Origin: Desmonostoc vinosum HA7617-LM4
GTDB lineage: Bacteria > Cyanobacteriota > Cyanobacteriia > Cyanobacteriales > Nostocaceae
Direction: 5' to 3'
Length of the DNA stretch: 64,000 nt
Assembly: GCA_019359515.1 (NCBI GenBank)
Contig: JAHHHC010000007.1
Coordinates: 1 to 64,000 of the forward strand
A model generated the notes under the pieces. It was not told the DNA's origin. It worked only from the letters and a program-made list of their open reading frames with translations, and ran no database searches. A program made the translations under genes and the position numbers. Positions 47,593-57,764 of this stretch are shown piece by piece. How positions within the stretch are numbered: position 1 is the stretch's first letter; the number at the start of each line of letters is the position of its first letter.

Positions 47593-47621
47593 CCCCACCC
47601 TAGCAAAGCTAGAGGGTGGGG
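47593..47621. other. Strong stem-loop after ligA
   Basis: CCCCACCCT (47593-47601) pairs with AGGGTGGGG (47613-47621), with an inner AGC/GCT. There is no T run, so it is either a weak terminator of ligA or an end remnant of an IS200/IS605-like element. A TACTCATCGGCGAG segment at 47628 also occurs inside the remnant near 1087. Confidence 0.5.
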
Positions 47622-47778
47622 CTTCTGTACTCATCGGCGAGTGCCTCAAACTAGTAAAGTAAATAAAAAAATATTTGGCTACTCCTCATACATCTTTTCC
47701 CTTATACATAAAAATTATCAATAAACTCTGCATCCAGATCATAAAAAGAATAGTACTGGCAGAAATGGAGTATTAACC

Positions 47779-49326
47779 ATGAAGTACTTATTTCTCATTT
47801 GCATAATGATACTATTATTTATCACTCCTAGTGAAGCGATCGCTCAAGCAAAACAGCCCTATCCGCTAATATCTGGACTTGGTATGTTGCATCATCAAGT
47901 TTCCACAAATAATCCCCAAGCGCAAAAGTTTTTTGACCAAGGATTAAGTTTGATTTACGCTTTCAATCATGATGAGGCTGCACATTCTTTTCAACATGCT
48001 GCGGAATTAGATCCGCAATTAGCCATGGCTTACTGGGGTATTGCTTTAGCTCTTGGGCCTAATATTAACTTGAACATTGACCCCGATCGCGAGCAAGCTG
48101 CTTATCAAGCAATACAACAAGCTTTGGTACTCTCCACTCAAGCACCAATTCCAGAAAAAGGCTACATCGCCGCCTTAGCAAAAAGATACACCAACAATCC
48201 CAATATCGATTTATATAAACTAGCAGTGGATTATAAAAACGCCATGGCAGAGTTAGTCAAGCGTTATCCAGATGATTTAGATGCTGCAACACTTTATGCT
48301 GAAAGTTTGATGGATTTGCATCCTTGGCAACACTGGACAAAAGATGGTAAGCCACAGCCAGATACTGAAGAGATTGTCAGTATTTTAGAATCGGTACTCA
48401 AACGTAACCCGAAACATATAGGTGCTAATCATTACTACATCCATGCAGTAGAGGCATCACTTTCGCCAGCACTCGCCCTCGAAAGCGCTAGGCGACTGGA
48501 AACTCTAGCCCCAGCGGCAGGGCACTTGGTACATATGCCTTCCCATATTTATTTTCGTGTGGGGGATTATCTCAAAGCAATGCGGTCAAATCAACAAGCG
48601 ATCGCTATAGACGACAAATATATCAAAGAATACCATCCTCATGGCATCTATCCGCAAATGTACTATAACCATAACGTGCATTTCCTGATGGTGGCTAGCA
48701 GCATGGCGGGGAGATATCAAGACGCCCTCAAAGCTGCGGATAAATTAGTGAAAAATGCGATCGCGATCGACCCTCATGTACCATTCCTAGAAGGATTCTT
48801 AGGCAGTAAAATGCTGATTCAATTACGCTTTCATGACTGGGACGCCATCTTGAAAACTCCGACACCTGACGCACAACTACCTACAACCTCAGCAGTTTGG
48901 CATTTTGTTCGCGGTATGGCAAACGCTGCCACAGGAAAAATAGCAGCAGCCACAAGCGAGAGTCAGGCATTGCTAACCGCTTCACAGACAATTCCTCTAG
49001 AAGCAACCATTGGTTTTAGTCCTGCCAGTCGCATTTTAGACATTGCTACAAAAGTTCTAGATGCTAAAATTGCCCAAGCCAAGAAAGATTATGAATCTGC
49101 CATTCAATTACTCAAAACTGCAACAGTAGCAGAAGATGCGCTCGATTACGTAGAACTACCAGATTGGTACTTGCCTACACGGGAATTATTGGGTGGTGTA
49201 CTTTTGGCTAAGGGCGACTATGCAGAAGCGGAAAAAGTCTTTCGTGCCGATTTAGCAAAGAATCCTCATAACGGACGTTCTTTATTGGGTTTGCAGACAA
49301 GTTTGGAGGCACAAAGTATTAAATAA
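47779..49326 (+). CDS. Secreted TPR-repeat protein
   Basis: 515 aa. The N-terminal signal peptide MKYLFLICIMILLFITPSEA ends near AIAQ. The mature part is helical with tetratricopeptide-like repeats: FFDQGLSLIYAFNHDEAAHSFQHAAELDPQLAMAYWG, a middle pair around LESVLKRNPKHIGANHYYIHAVEAS and YLKAMRSNQQAIAID, and a C-terminal YAEAEKVFRADLAKNPHNGRSLLGL. Repeats are degenerate and spaced over the entire length. The protein is probably periplasmic. No catalytic domain is recognised. ATG 47779 is preceded by GGAG. The stop codon TAA merges with an ACGAATT-type repeat. Confidence 0.85.
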   Translation: MKYLFLICIMILLFITPSEAIAQAKQPYPLISGLGMLHHQVSTNNPQAQKFFDQGLSLIYAFNHDEAAHSFQHAAELDPQLAMAYWGIALALGPNINLNIDPDREQAAYQAIQQALVLSTQAPIPEKGYIAALAKRYTNNPNIDLYKLAVDYKNAMAELVKRYPDDLDAATLYAESLMDLHPWQHWTKDGKPQPDTEEIVSILESVLKRNPKHIGANHYYIHAVEASLSPALALESARRLETLAPAAGHLVHMPSHIYFRVGDYLKAMRSNQQAIAIDDKYIKEYHPHGIYPQMYYNHNVHFLMVASSMAGRYQDALKAADKLVKNAIAIDPHVPFLEGFLGSKMLIQLRFHDWDAILKTPTPDAQLPTTSAVWHFVRGMANAATGKIAAATSESQALLTASQTIPLEATIGFSPASRILDIATKVLDAKIAQAKKDYESAIQLLKTATVAEDALDYVELPDWYLPTRELLGGVLLAKGDYAEAEKVFRADLAKNPHNGRSLLGLQTSLEAQSIK

Positions 49327-49382
49327 TTCGTAATTCGTAATACTTCGACTTCGCTCAGTACAAGTTCGTAATTCGTAATTCA
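49324..49382. repeat. TAATTCGTAATTCG repeat with an inserted 27-bp repeat
   Basis: TTCGTAAT heptamers starting in the TPR gene's stop codon are split by the 27-bp repeat at 49341-49367 (also at 45464-45490) and then resume. Confidence 0.85.
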
Positions 49383-49540
49383 CGTCTAATGTAAATTAGA
49401 TATTAAAACGAATGATGATTTTGTCAATACCCTCACTCTAAATCTAGGTTAAGTACCATTTGGTAGTAGTAGTGTGTCAAGACTAAAATATTGCATTAAA
49501 AAGAACTCTTGTGGGATGCGCGTCTCGCCCGTCCGTGGCG

Positions 49541-49743
49541 ATTGTTGTCAAGTTAACGTAGAACCGATGTCCCGCAAGAAACTGAAGTTCCTTGCTAATA
49601 GCAAAAGTCATCTCAAGATGACTGAATATCCCCCAAGATTTTGAGTCTACTTCAGTAGACTTGAGCTATTAGCCAAGAAATTTATTTCTTGGCGGGTGAG
49701 GAAGCCAATACCGAAGATATTTCTAGCTTCAGTTGACACCAAT
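49541..49743 (+). repeat. Four-hairpin 203-bp element, copy 4
   Basis: A full-length 203-bp copy with the same four hairpins as copy 2. Termini are ATTGTTGTCAAGTTAAC and AGTTGACACCAAT. Loop bases differ (AGTCATCTCAAGATGACT, CCAAGAAATTTATTTCTTGG) while stems are kept. Both flanks (49505-49540 and 49744-49770) belong to the TTGTGGGATG / CCCATCCCACAA host repeat. The rest of the 49327-49954 spacer shows only a short TTGGTAATAGG inverted repeat at 49888-49923. Confidence 0.92.
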
Positions 49744-49954
49744 GGCTTTACGGCCCATCCCACAAGAAAACTTATTACATCATTTTAGCCTAGTCGCACC
49801 CTACAAAATTAAAGTTTTTAATTCACATTAGGCGTAATTCGTAATTAAGTTTTGTAATGGGGATTTAGCGCCAAGTCACCAGGGGGTAATTGGTAATAGG
49901 CCTATTACCCATTACCAATTACCAAATTCCTCGTCCACAAGGGGACGAGGAATT

Positions 49955-50665
49955 TTAAAGTTGCCTGACCAATGGCTGACCATCTTTGACTTCGCCAACT
50001 AAAACTACATCCGCACAATTGACGAAGATTCCATTTTCCAGAACGCCGGGAATATTATTCAGTATTTTTTCGAGGTTAACCGGGTCATCAATCGAGTCAA
50101 ATCTGACATCCAAAACAAAGTTACCTTGGTCGGTGATTACTGGGCCAGCTTTTTTTACGCCCATACGGAGTTCAGGCTGACCACCGAGTTTTTTAATAGC
50201 ATCGGTGACGGGAGTAATTGCCATGGGGATGACTTCTACTGGTACAGGAAAGCTTGAACCTAAGCGGTCTACTAACTTACCACTATCTACCACGACAATA
50301 AACTGATTTGCTAAGTAGTCTACGACTTTTTCACGGGTATGGGCTGCACCACCGCCTTTAATCAAATTCTTCTGGGGATCAACTTCATCTGCACCATCAA
50401 TGGCAATATCGATGTGGTTAATCGCATCTAAGGTGGTAAGAGGCACACCATACTGTTTTGCCAACACTTCTGACTGAAACGAGGTAGGAATACCCACAAT
50501 ATCTTGAAGTTCGCCAGACTTGAGGCGATCGCCCAAAAACTGAATTGTGTACGCTGTGGTTGACCCTGTACCCAATCCTACAATCGAACCTGATTTTACC
50601 AAAGCGGCAGCGGCTTTGCCAACTTCTTGCTTCATCAACTTTACGGGGTCTGCTGCTGCTGTCAT
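49955..50665 (-). CDS. rpiA: Ribose-5-phosphate isomerase A
   Basis: 236 aa from ATG 50665, with AGGAG 9 nt upstream; an in-frame TTG at 50671 is less likely. It interconverts ribose 5-phosphate and ribulose 5-phosphate in the Calvin and pentose phosphate cycles. Family motifs: VGLGTGSTT (phosphate loop), [12 protein letters not shown] (catalytic Asp), [16 protein letters not shown] and VPVEVIPMA. Length is normal. Divergent from the SLH gene with about 100 bp between starts. Confidence 0.96.
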   Translation of the reverse strand: MTAAADPVKLMKQEVGKAAAALVKSGSIVGLGTGSTTAYTIQFLGDRLKSGELQDIVGIPTSFQSEVLAKQYGVPLTTLDAINHIDIAIDGADEVDPQKNLIKGGGAAHTREKVVDYLANQFIVVVDSGKLVDRLGSSFPVPVEVIPMAITPVTDAIKKLGGQPELRMGVKKAGPVITDQGNFVLDVRFDSIDDPVNLEKILNNIPGVLENGIFVNCADVVLVGEVKDGQPLVRQL

Positions 50666-50766
50666 TCCCAAAAACTCCTGAAAAACTGACTATAGTCAAT
50701 AGTAGTGGGCAGACAACGCCAAAACTTAACAAATTTATTCGTACAGCAGCAAAAAGTGTTCTTGTG

Positions 50767-51447
50767 ATGCGTCAATTTTCAATTACTCTTTCGTTAGTAG
50801 CACTACTCCAAAACTTACCAGTAATTGTTCAGGCTCAAGTTCCCCAAACCAATTCTGGGATGCCATCTGATTCAATTCAACAAGTAATTACTGCCAAATG
50901 GATGACAAACTTTGCCGATGGCAATTTTTATGCAGAAAGATTGCTGAGTCGAGCAGAATTAGCCGCGATTATGGTGAAAGTCTTTCGACTGGATAAAAGA
51001 CAAGCCGCCAGCAAAGAAAATTTAGTCATTCCCGATGTGCCTACTTCCCATTGGGCATTTAATGATATTCAGATAGTCTTAAAAACTGATATTATGAAGG
51101 GTTATCGCGGTAAGTCATTTTTCCCTAACCAAAGAGTCACAAGAGCAGAAGCTTTTGCGATTTTCGCCCAAGCTTATGGCGTATTTCAATTTTCTGATGA
51201 TGCTGTGAATGAAATTTTAGCATCCAAACCAGATCAAGCATCAATCCCAGTATGGGCCAGAAAAGCGATCGCTACAGTAGTTTCCGAAGGATTTATCAAC
51301 ACAGACACCCAAGGCAATATCTCCCCCCTACGACCGGCGACGCGTGGAGATATGGCCTATGTATTGAGTAAATATTTACAAAGACAACAAAAACAACCAG
51401 AAACACCAGAAGTGCCCATTATTCCTGATAGTCCACAATCTCCCTAA
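50767..51447 (+). CDS. Secreted SLH-domain protein
   Basis: 226 aa from ATG 50767. The frame is open further upstream but would overlap the divergent rpiA. A signal peptide-like N-terminus (RQFSITLSLVALLQNLPVIVQAQ) precedes SLH-like modules: NFADGNFYAERLLSRAELAAIM, IPDVPTSHWAFNDIQIVLKTDIMKGY, FFPNQRVTRAEAFAIFAQAYG and IPVWARKAIATVVSEGFI. The C-terminal 20 residues are Pro/Gln-rich. It is probably attached to peptidoglycan or the outer envelope. No catalytic domain. Confidence 0.87.
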   Translation: MRQFSITLSLVALLQNLPVIVQAQVPQTNSGMPSDSIQQVITAKWMTNFADGNFYAERLLSRAELAAIMVKVFRLDKRQAASKENLVIPDVPTSHWAFNDIQIVLKTDIMKGYRGKSFFPNQRVTRAEAFAIFAQAYGVFQFSDDAVNEILASKPDQASIPVWARKAIATVVSEGFINTDTQGNISPLRPATRGDMAYVLSKYLQRQQKQPETPEVPIIPDSPQSP

Positions 51448-51815
51448 GTAGAAAATAGATCTACGGTATACACATGTCTTGCTCAAAACTTTACCCTCGC
51501 TTTTCGCTACGCTCAAATATTTCCTTCTGGGAAGTTAAAAAAGGGATGCCCAACAGCTTAGGGTGAGGTTTACAAGGACTTTTGAGTGATTCGATTACTT
51601 GTACGTGTACCGTATAAGTAGAAATGAGGTGACAAAGGAAATTATGGAGGTTAATGTAACAAGTAACACTCGAAAACTTACTAATTACGAAGTAGTTGTT
51701 ACAAAGCTATACTTTCGGCTACAACCAACTTAGCAATAGTCAGATTTTGTGGGCAACCCGACCGTGGGAAAATCAAAATACCGAAACTAGAGAATAGAGA
51801 GGAAAACACCATAGT
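51448..51815. other. dxs leader region with a possible 29-codon ORF
   Basis: 368 bp between the SLH gene and dxs. A small frame ATG 51644 to TAG 51733 (MEVNVTSNTRKLTNYEVV...) is preceded by AAGGAAATT. It lies 83 bp before dxs. There is no terminator-like structure after the SLH gene and nothing else is recognisable. Confidence 0.35.
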
Positions 51816-53723
51816 ATGCATCTGAGCGAAATTACCCATCCCAATCAGTTGCACGGTTTGTCTATTCGGCAACTGCAACAAATTGCTCGTCAGATTCGAG
51901 ACAAACATCTGCAAACCGTAGCAGCAACTGGGGGACACTTGGGGCCAGGGTTGGGTGTTGTAGAATTAACTCTAGGACTTTACCAGACACTAGACTTAGA
52001 TCGGGATAAAGTAATTTGGGATGTAGGACACCAAGCTTATCCCCATAAACTCCTTACAGGACGCTACAGTAACTTTGACACCCTCAGGCAAAAAAACGGA
52101 ATTGCCGGTTATCTCAAACGCTGTGAAAACAAGTTTGACCACTTTGGTGCTGGACATGCTTCTACTAGTATTTCAGCAGCATTGGGTATGGCTGTAGCAC
52201 GAGACATGAAAGGAGAAAAATTTAAAGCCGTTGCCGTTATTGGCGATGGTGCCCTGACTGGGGGTATGGCGTTGGAAGCCATCAACCACGCGGGACACTT
52301 GCCAAAAACTAACCTACTAGTTGTGCTGAACGACAACGAAATGTCCATCTCTCCTAACGTGGGTGCAATTCCTCGCTATCTCAATAAAATGCGCTTGAGT
52401 CCCCCAGTGCAATTTATCAAAGACAATTTTGAGGAACAATTCAAGCAAATTCCCTTTGTTGGTGAATCCTTGTCTCCCGAACTAGGGCGCATCAAAGAAG
52501 GGATGAAGCGCTTAGCTGTCCCCAAGGTAGGTGCAGTTTTTGAAGAACTCGGCTTTACCTACATGGGGCCAGTAGATGGGCATAATCTAGAGGAATTGAT
52601 TGCCACCTTCCAACAGGCACATCAGATACAGGGACCAGTGTTAGTACATGTGGCAACTGTGAAGGGCAAAGGCTATGAAATTGCCGAACAAGACCAAGTA
52701 GGCTATCATGCCCAAACCCCCTTCAACCTAGTAACCGGCAAAGCTATCCCTTCTAGCAAACCCAAGCCCCCAGCTTACGCTAAAGTTTTTGCTCATACCT
52801 TGGTGAAACTAGCTGAACAAAATCCCAAAATCATTGGGATTACTGCGGCAATGGCAACTGGGACAGGCTTAGATAAACTCCAAGCAAAACTACCCAATCA
52901 ATATATAGATGTGGGTATTGCTGAACAACACGCCGTCACTTTAGCAGCGGGGCTGGCGACTGAAGGTATGCGCCCCATCGCCGCTATTTACTCTACCTTC
53001 TTGCAACGCGCCTACGACCAAATAATTCACGATGTTTGCATTCAAAACCTGCCAGTGTTCTTCTGCTTAGACAGAGCAGGAATTGTTGGGTCTGATGGGC
53101 CTACCCATCAAGGTATGTATGACATCGCCTATTTGCGTTGCATTCCCAACATGGTACTGATGGCACCCAAAGACGAAGCCGAACTCCAACGCATGATAGT
53201 AACTGGTGTTAACCATACCAGTGGCCCCATTGCTATGCGCTATCCTCGTGGCAATGGTTACGGTGTTCCTTTAATGGAAGAAGGTTGGGAACCTTTGGAA
53301 ATCGGTAAAGGAGAAATTCTCCGTACAGGCGATGATGTGTTAATCGTCGGCTATGGCACAATGGTCTATCCGGGGATGCAAGCCGCTGAAATCCTCAGCG
53401 AACACGGCATTGAAGCAACTTTCATCAATGCCCGTTTTGCTAAGCCCTTAGATACTGAGTTGATTTTGCCTTTGGCTAAGAAAATCGGACGCGTCATCAC
53501 CCTAGAAGAAGGTTGTGTGATGGGTGGCTTCGGTTCGGCAGTAGCAGAAGCCTTGTTAGATGCCGATGTTGTCGTGCCCATCAAGCGTATTGGTGTACCA
53601 GATGTGTTGGTAGACCATGCCACACCCGATGAATCTAAAGCAGACTTAGCTTTAACTAGCCATCAAATAGCAGAGAGAGTATTGCAAGCCTTCTTTCAAA
53701 AACAACCATCTGCTGTTATCTAA
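51816..53723 (+). CDS. dxs: 1-deoxy-D-xylulose-5-phosphate synthase
   Basis: 635 aa. A thiamine-diphosphate enzyme that condenses pyruvate with glyceraldehyde 3-phosphate, the first step of the MEP isoprenoid route that feeds carotenoid and chlorophyll phytyl synthesis. Motifs: N-terminal [39 protein letters not shown]-binding GDGALTGG...[14 protein letters not shown], and C-terminal transketolase region [14 protein letters not shown] and [18 protein letters not shown]. The RBS GAGAGG is upstream of ATG 51816. It ends at a clear terminator. ispG, a later step of the same pathway, is at the window's right end. Confidence 0.97.
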   Translation: MHLSEITHPNQLHGLSIRQLQQIARQIRDKHLQTVAATGGHLGPGLGVVELTLGLYQTLDLDRDKVIWDVGHQAYPHKLLTGRYSNFDTLRQKNGIAGYLKRCENKFDHFGAGHASTSISAALGMAVARDMKGEKFKAVAVIGDGALTGGMALEAINHAGHLPKTNLLVVLNDNEMSISPNVGAIPRYLNKMRLSPPVQFIKDNFEEQFKQIPFVGESLSPELGRIKEGMKRLAVPKVGAVFEELGFTYMGPVDGHNLEELIATFQQAHQIQGPVLVHVATVKGKGYEIAEQDQVGYHAQTPFNLVTGKAIPSSKPKPPAYAKVFAHTLVKLAEQNPKIIGITAAMATGTGLDKLQAKLPNQYIDVGIAEQHAVTLAAGLATEGMRPIAAIYSTFLQRAYDQIIHDVCIQNLPVFFCLDRAGIVGSDGPTHQGMYDIAYLRCIPNMVLMAPKDEAELQRMIVTGVNHTSGPIAMRYPRGNGYGVPLMEEGWEPLEIGKGEILRTGDDVLIVGYGTMVYPGMQAAEILSEHGIEATFINARFAKPLDTELILPLAKKIGRVITLEEGCVMGGFGSAVAEALLDADVVVPIKRIGVPDVLVDHATPDESKADLALTSHQIAERVLQAFFQKQPSAVI

Positions 53724-53760
53724 TGAAAGGGAACGCTTAACATCAAAATAATCTGATAAA

Positions 53761-53788
53761 AATAACCTCTCACTGAGAGGTTATTTTC
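53761..53788 (+). terminator. Rho-independent terminator of dxs
   Basis: AATAACCTCTC - ACT - GAGAGGTTATT followed by TT, starting 37 bp after the dxs stop. Confidence 0.85.
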
Positions 53789-53811
53789 GTCAGTAGCTGC
53801 TAAAAGATCTC

Positions 53812-53989
53812 ATATCATGTCCGTTTAAAGACTTATGATTTGGCTGACGCGGAGATAGGGAGACGCGGTGAGACAGCGAATAAAGGAGGGTTTCCCTCCG
53901 CAGGCGACTGCGTTAGCGAGCTTGCGAGCGTCACCCGAAGGGGGACAAGGGAGAAATTTTTATGATAAGTGATTAGCCGGACATGATAT
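53812..53989. mobile_element. MITE-like repeat, copy B
   Basis: 178 bp with perfect terminal inverted repeats ATATCATGTCCG / CGGACATGATAT. It contains the internal hairpin GGAGGGTTTCCCTCC and is non-coding. It is the inverted counterpart of copy A (39899-40085), which makes about 13.9 kb between the two copies potentially invertible. Confidence 0.88.
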
Positions 53990-54028
53990 CAGGTGCTAGA
54001 TTCTAAGTAGTGATCGGAAATTCGATAT

Positions 54029-54820
54029 TTAGTTTTGTGGCAGAGAATCTGGTAATTGTGGCGGTTCGCTATTAAACCATTTTTGGTAAATTTGCTTATA
54101 AGTATTATTAGCTAATAAAGTGGCTATGGCGTTGTTAATTGTATCGAGATGAGGGGAATTTTTGGGGGTAGCAATTCCGTAGTATTCTTCAGTAAGCAAG
54201 TTGGTGACAACTTTTATACCTTTGAAGTTGCTATTTTTAATTGCATACAAAGTAGCAAAAGCATCGCTAATTACAGCATCAACATTGCCATTGAGCAAGT
54301 CTTGAAAAAAGTCCGGGCCAGAATTGAATGTAATAATTTTGGCATGGGGAATAGTTTTGGCAAAATCTGCACCAGTTGAACCAATTTGTACAGCAATTTT
54401 TTTACCTTTGAGACTATTAAAATCTTTAATATCTTGATTGTCTTCACGAACTGCGATCGCTAGTCCCGCTTTAAAATAAGGTCGGGAAAAGGAAATCGTT
54501 TTCAGACGTTCAGCAGTAATTGTGATCCCATTAATCGCAGCATCGACTTTTTGAGCTTGTAAAGTAGAAATCATGCCATCAAAGGGCATACTTTCAAACT
54601 GTACAGTGAACCCGGCAACTTTGGCGATCGCATTCATCAAGTCAATATCAAACCCTACCAACTTACCGCTAGTATTGCGGATTTCAAAGGGGATAAAGGT
54701 AGGGTCAGTAGCCACCTTGAGAAGTTTAGTGTGAAAATTGATCTTTGGATGGGAGCTATTGCAAGCAATAATTAGCAGCAAACAGCCCAAACTCATAATC
54801 AAGTGCTTTAATTTCAACAT
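54029..54820 (-). CDS. Amino-acid ABC transporter binding lipoprotein (SBP family 3)
   Basis: 263 aa from ATG 54820; five further codons reach a TTG. The lipoprotein signal is LIMSLGCLLLIIAC, with the lipid Cys in LIIACNSS. Family-3 SBP features: KVATDPTFIPFEIRNTSGKLVGFDIDLMNAIAK, DAAINGITITAERLKTISFSRPYF, VQIGSTGADFAK and DAVISDAFATLYAIK. It probably binds glutamine or another polar amino acid in the periplasm. The permease and ATPase genes are not adjacent, so it works with components encoded elsewhere. Confidence 0.92.
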   Translation of the reverse strand: MLKLKHLIMSLGCLLLIIACNSSHPKINFHTKLLKVATDPTFIPFEIRNTSGKLVGFDIDLMNAIAKVAGFTVQFESMPFDGMISTLQAQKVDAAINGITITAERLKTISFSRPYFKAGLAIAVREDNQDIKDFNSLKGKKIAVQIGSTGADFAKTIPHAKIITFNSGPDFFQDLLNGNVDAVISDAFATLYAIKNSNFKGIKVVTNLLTEEYYGIATPKNSPHLDTINNAIATLLANNTYKQIYQKWFNSEPPQLPDSLPQN

Positions 54821-55349
54821 CTTGTAAGTAAGCAATTCAAAATTTGTACTGATAATTTCTACTAATCTTACTTACCAAATTACTGAACTATTCGCATTAT
54901 TTTAGCCTTTGGGGCGGGGCGTAAGGATTTTACTCACTTACACACCCCCATACCCTTTGTACAAACCCTGAATTTTTCGTATTACTATGTTATACCAATT
55001 CTCTAAAATTCGGCTACACATTCAAACTCCGAAACCCATACTAAATAAGAGTTTCTTAATTACGAATTACGTTAGCGCAGCGTTAGCGACGTAGGAGCGT
55101 CATTACGAATTACGAATTGGTATTAGTCCTGTCTTTGTTGAGAGACCGTAGGGGTGGGTTTAGTGAGATATCTGAGTTCAGTGCTTGAATATTTAAGGGC
55201 TAAAGTCCTCACTACAAACACGTTTAGCGCTCAAATCCCAATTTGGTATTACTTTTGAGCAGAAAATCACCATATGTTTATATAATCCGGGAATGACAAA
55301 TTGATTTTGTAATTATATATATTCCGATTGCAATAGGTTGCACTTATCG
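54821..55349. other. Spacer with one ACGAATT composite repeat
   Basis: The spacer is mostly AT-rich. AATTACGAATTACGTTAGCGCAGC..GGAGCGTCATTACGAATTACGAATT occupies about 55056-55118. No gene is seen. The stretch just before 55350 is very AT-rich and probably holds the promoter of the next gene. Confidence 0.6.
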
Positions 55350-56588
55350 ATGAATTGGGTTGCTCGCCGTTATTTTTTTTACTTATTGTGTTTGGGATTA
55401 GTCTTAAGTTTAACAGTATTGCCATTCTCTTCACTGCCAGTTTATTCTCAAAAGACTAGCCCAATCAAAACAGAAATTCGCGGCGTTTGGCTCACTAATG
55501 TTGCTAGTGGTGTACTATTTGTACCTTGGGGTATTGACCGCGCTTTAAATCATCTCTCAGCACTTAATTTTAATACAATTTATCCTGTAGTTTGGAATCG
55601 AGGACATACTTTTTACAGAAGTAGTATAGCCAAAACGATTACAGGCTCAGATACTGAACCTCTACTCAAATTTATGCATGGTGGACGGGATGTTTTAGCA
55701 AAGCTGGTGAAACTTTCTCAAGCTAAAAAATTGAGTGTTATTCCTTGGTTTGAATATGGGTTAATGACGCCACCTAATTCACAATTAGCAAGGCGTTATC
55801 CTAACTGGTTGACGAATGGACAAAAAGGTATAAAATCTATCCAAGAAACCTTACCAGAGGAAATTAATAATCACTCTGTAAGCAAGCAAGCTTGGCTAAA
55901 TCCTCTGCATCCACAAGTTCAAGAGTTTATTCAAGGGCTAATTGTGGAAGTAGTCAAAAACTACGATGTAGATGGCATTCAATTGGACGATCATTTTGGA
56001 ATGCCAGTTCAGTTTGGCTATGATCCTTTTACGATTGATCTCTACCGACAAGAACATCAAGGTAAAAGTCCTCCAAGTAATCCTTTTAACTCAGAATGGA
56101 TGCGTTGGCGAGCAGATAAAATCACTGATTTCATGGCAGAAATCTATCAAGCTGTCAAAGCAGTAAAACCGAAGGCAAAAATCTCTTTGTCTCCAAATTC
56201 TCAAGCATTTGCCTACAAATATTATTTACAAGATTGGGAAAGTTGGGTAAAAAAAGGTCTAATTAATGAGTTAATTTTACAAGTATACCGAAATGATAAA
56301 AGAGGTTTTATTACTCAACTAGAACAGCCAGCAGTAGAATTAGCTCTTAGTCAAATTCCTGTAGGAATCGGCATATCAACGGGTACTTTGCGTAACCCTG
56401 TAGAAATCGCCCAAATTAAACAACAAGTTCAGATAGTACGCGATCGCAATTTTCAAGGCATCTCCTTTTTTTACTGGGAAAGTCTCTGGGGTTACATCGC
56501 ACCCGAATCTCCCCAACGACGACGCAAGGCTTTTCTGGATATGTTCAACGCCAAAGCTACCAGACCATTACAACTAGAGAGAGTTTGA
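55350..56588 (+). CDS. Secreted GHL10 (DUF187)-family glycosyl hydrolase-like protein
   Basis: 412 aa from ATG 55350 (MNWVARRYFFYLLCLG); the TTG at 55338 is unnecessary. The signal peptide is YLLCLGLVLSLTVLPFSSLPVYS. The catalytic-like barrel matches the family-10-like hydrolases: TEIRGVWLTNVASGVLF, HLSALNFNTIYPVVWNRG, VIPWFEYGLMTPPNS, DVDGIQLDDHFGMP and KISLSPNSQAF. It shares this domain with the SLH fusion at 13435-15516 but has its own signal and no SLH repeats. Probably periplasmic. Its stop overlaps the next gene's start (TGATG). Confidence 0.88.
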   Translation: MNWVARRYFFYLLCLGLVLSLTVLPFSSLPVYSQKTSPIKTEIRGVWLTNVASGVLFVPWGIDRALNHLSALNFNTIYPVVWNRGHTFYRSSIAKTITGSDTEPLLKFMHGGRDVLAKLVKLSQAKKLSVIPWFEYGLMTPPNSQLARRYPNWLTNGQKGIKSIQETLPEEINNHSVSKQAWLNPLHPQVQEFIQGLIVEVVKNYDVDGIQLDDHFGMPVQFGYDPFTIDLYRQEHQGKSPPSNPFNSEWMRWRADKITDFMAEIYQAVKAVKPKAKISLSPNSQAFAYKYYLQDWESWVKKGLINELILQVYRNDKRGFITQLEQPAVELALSQIPVGIGISTGTLRNPVEIAQIKQQVQIVRDRNFQGISFFYWESLWGYIAPESPQRRRKAFLDMFNAKATRPLQLERV

Positions 56589-57157
56589 TGCAATTAGCAC
56601 TAGGAAACTTTAGTAGCTTTACATTGTTGTGGGCTTTAGCTACTTTTGGCGGTTTTTTGCTGAGTTTATTATTGATTGAAATTGGTGAAAAGCCTGATAT
56701 TGGTTTGGTAGAGTCTGCTGTTGGTGGCTTGGCGGTGGCATTACCTCAAAGTTTTCTGCTCAAACAACCAGTTTTTCGGATCAAGTGGGTTTTTTCAAGT
56801 CTTTTGGGTTGGATGATCGTCGCCGCTACCGGCATTGGCGCAATCGGTTGGGTTGTACCCACAACTTCTATCTTGGCTTTGAGAATTTTGTCTGGGTTGA
56901 TTTATGGCACAATTAGCGGTCTCACAATTGGAATAGCACAATGGTTGGTAATTCCCCAATCAGTTCCTCTCGCGTGGCGATGGATATTTGTCAGTTCCCT
57001 GAGTTGGGCAATTGCAGTACCTATAGGTTCCACCGTGGGGATCGTTTTACGCCACTTCACCCAGTTATTTTTAGGCGAAGTTATAGGATTAGCCATCACT
57101 TGGCTGGTAGTTGCTATCCTTACAGGCATTTATGCCGACAAATTGCGATCAGGGTAG
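56588..57157 (+). CDS. Hypothetical integral membrane protein
   Basis: 189 aa with about five or six hydrophobic helices ([100 protein letters not shown]). No family is recognised. [19 protein letters not shown] resembles conserved patches of small cyanobacterial membrane proteins of unknown function. The ATG overlaps the stop of the GHL10 gene by 1 bp (TGATG), implying translational coupling and possibly a shared role in the envelope. A heptamer repeat array begins in its stop codon. Confidence 0.8.
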   Translation: MQLALGNFSSFTLLWALATFGGFLLSLLLIEIGEKPDIGLVESAVGGLAVALPQSFLLKQPVFRIKWVFSSLLGWMIVAATGIGAIGWVVPTTSILALRILSGLIYGTISGLTIGIAQWLVIPQSVPLAWRWIFVSSLSWAIAVPIGSTVGIVLRHFTQLFLGEVIGLAITWLVVAILTGIYADKLRSG

Positions 57158-57333
57158 GGGACTGGGGATTGGGGATTGGGGACTGGGGATTGGGGATTGG
57201 GGATTGGGGATTGGGGATTGGGGACTGGGGATTGGGGACTGGGGATTGGGGACTGGGGATTGGGGATTGGGGATTGGGGACTGGGGATTGGGGACTGGGG
57301 ATTGGGGATTGGGGACTGGGGACTGGGGATTGG
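57157..57333. repeat. Heptanucleotide tandem repeat, about 25 units
   Basis: About 25 consecutive 7-bp units, GGGGACT or GGGGATT, with no interruptions. It starts within the TAG stop codon of the membrane-protein gene. The two unit variants follow no obvious order. Confidence 0.95.
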
Positions 57334-57764
57334 CGCGTTCAAAATATTAAGAATTATGAAATCTAATCAGTGTTAACATAAATTACACTTAATGATATGG
57401 AACAATTTTTTAAAATTCTTAAAAAAATACTTTAACAAGTCGCGGCGATCGCGAGTTATGGAGCGTTGGAGTCCTCCACTATATTGCTGTATGGTGGTGG
57501 TAAGAAGTCCTCATTACCCCTAATCCCCACTTCGGGAGCGGGGGCCCCGAGTTCCCCAGTCCCCAACTTGGCCTTCAACAAGCAGTATTTATTCAGCTGA
57601 TTTCTATTAGCTGAATAAATTTCTGGTAAGAAGTAAAGAAAGATGCAAATTTCGATCAACAACGGCTGATCATCCTTTGCTTCAGGCGCTAAAGTGCATA
57701 TCCCACTAACATAACCCCAACAGAGCGCCTAGAAGAGTCAGCAATACCAGACAGGGACTCTCGC
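57334..57764. other. Spacer before the PAS/GAF kinase, no gene seen
   Basis: 431 bp, AT-rich in the first part. GCCCCCGAGTT/CCAGTCCCC fragments occur near 57535-57565 and a CAGCTGATTTCTATTAGCTG inverted repeat at 57595-57614. No plausible short gene. Confidence 0.5.

Noticed and set aside
50545-50766. N-terminal extension of the SLH protein overlapping rpiA
   Set aside because: It would overlap the divergent rpiA start. The Met at 50767 begins a normal signal peptide.
57157-57333. CRISPR-like array
   Set aside because: Units are 7 bp with no spacers and no leader or cas genes; this is a short tandem repeat.
57456-57662. Possible 68-aa protein
   Set aside because: The peptide is hydrophobic and Ala/Pro-rich from repeat fragments, with no start context, and overlaps nothing conserved.
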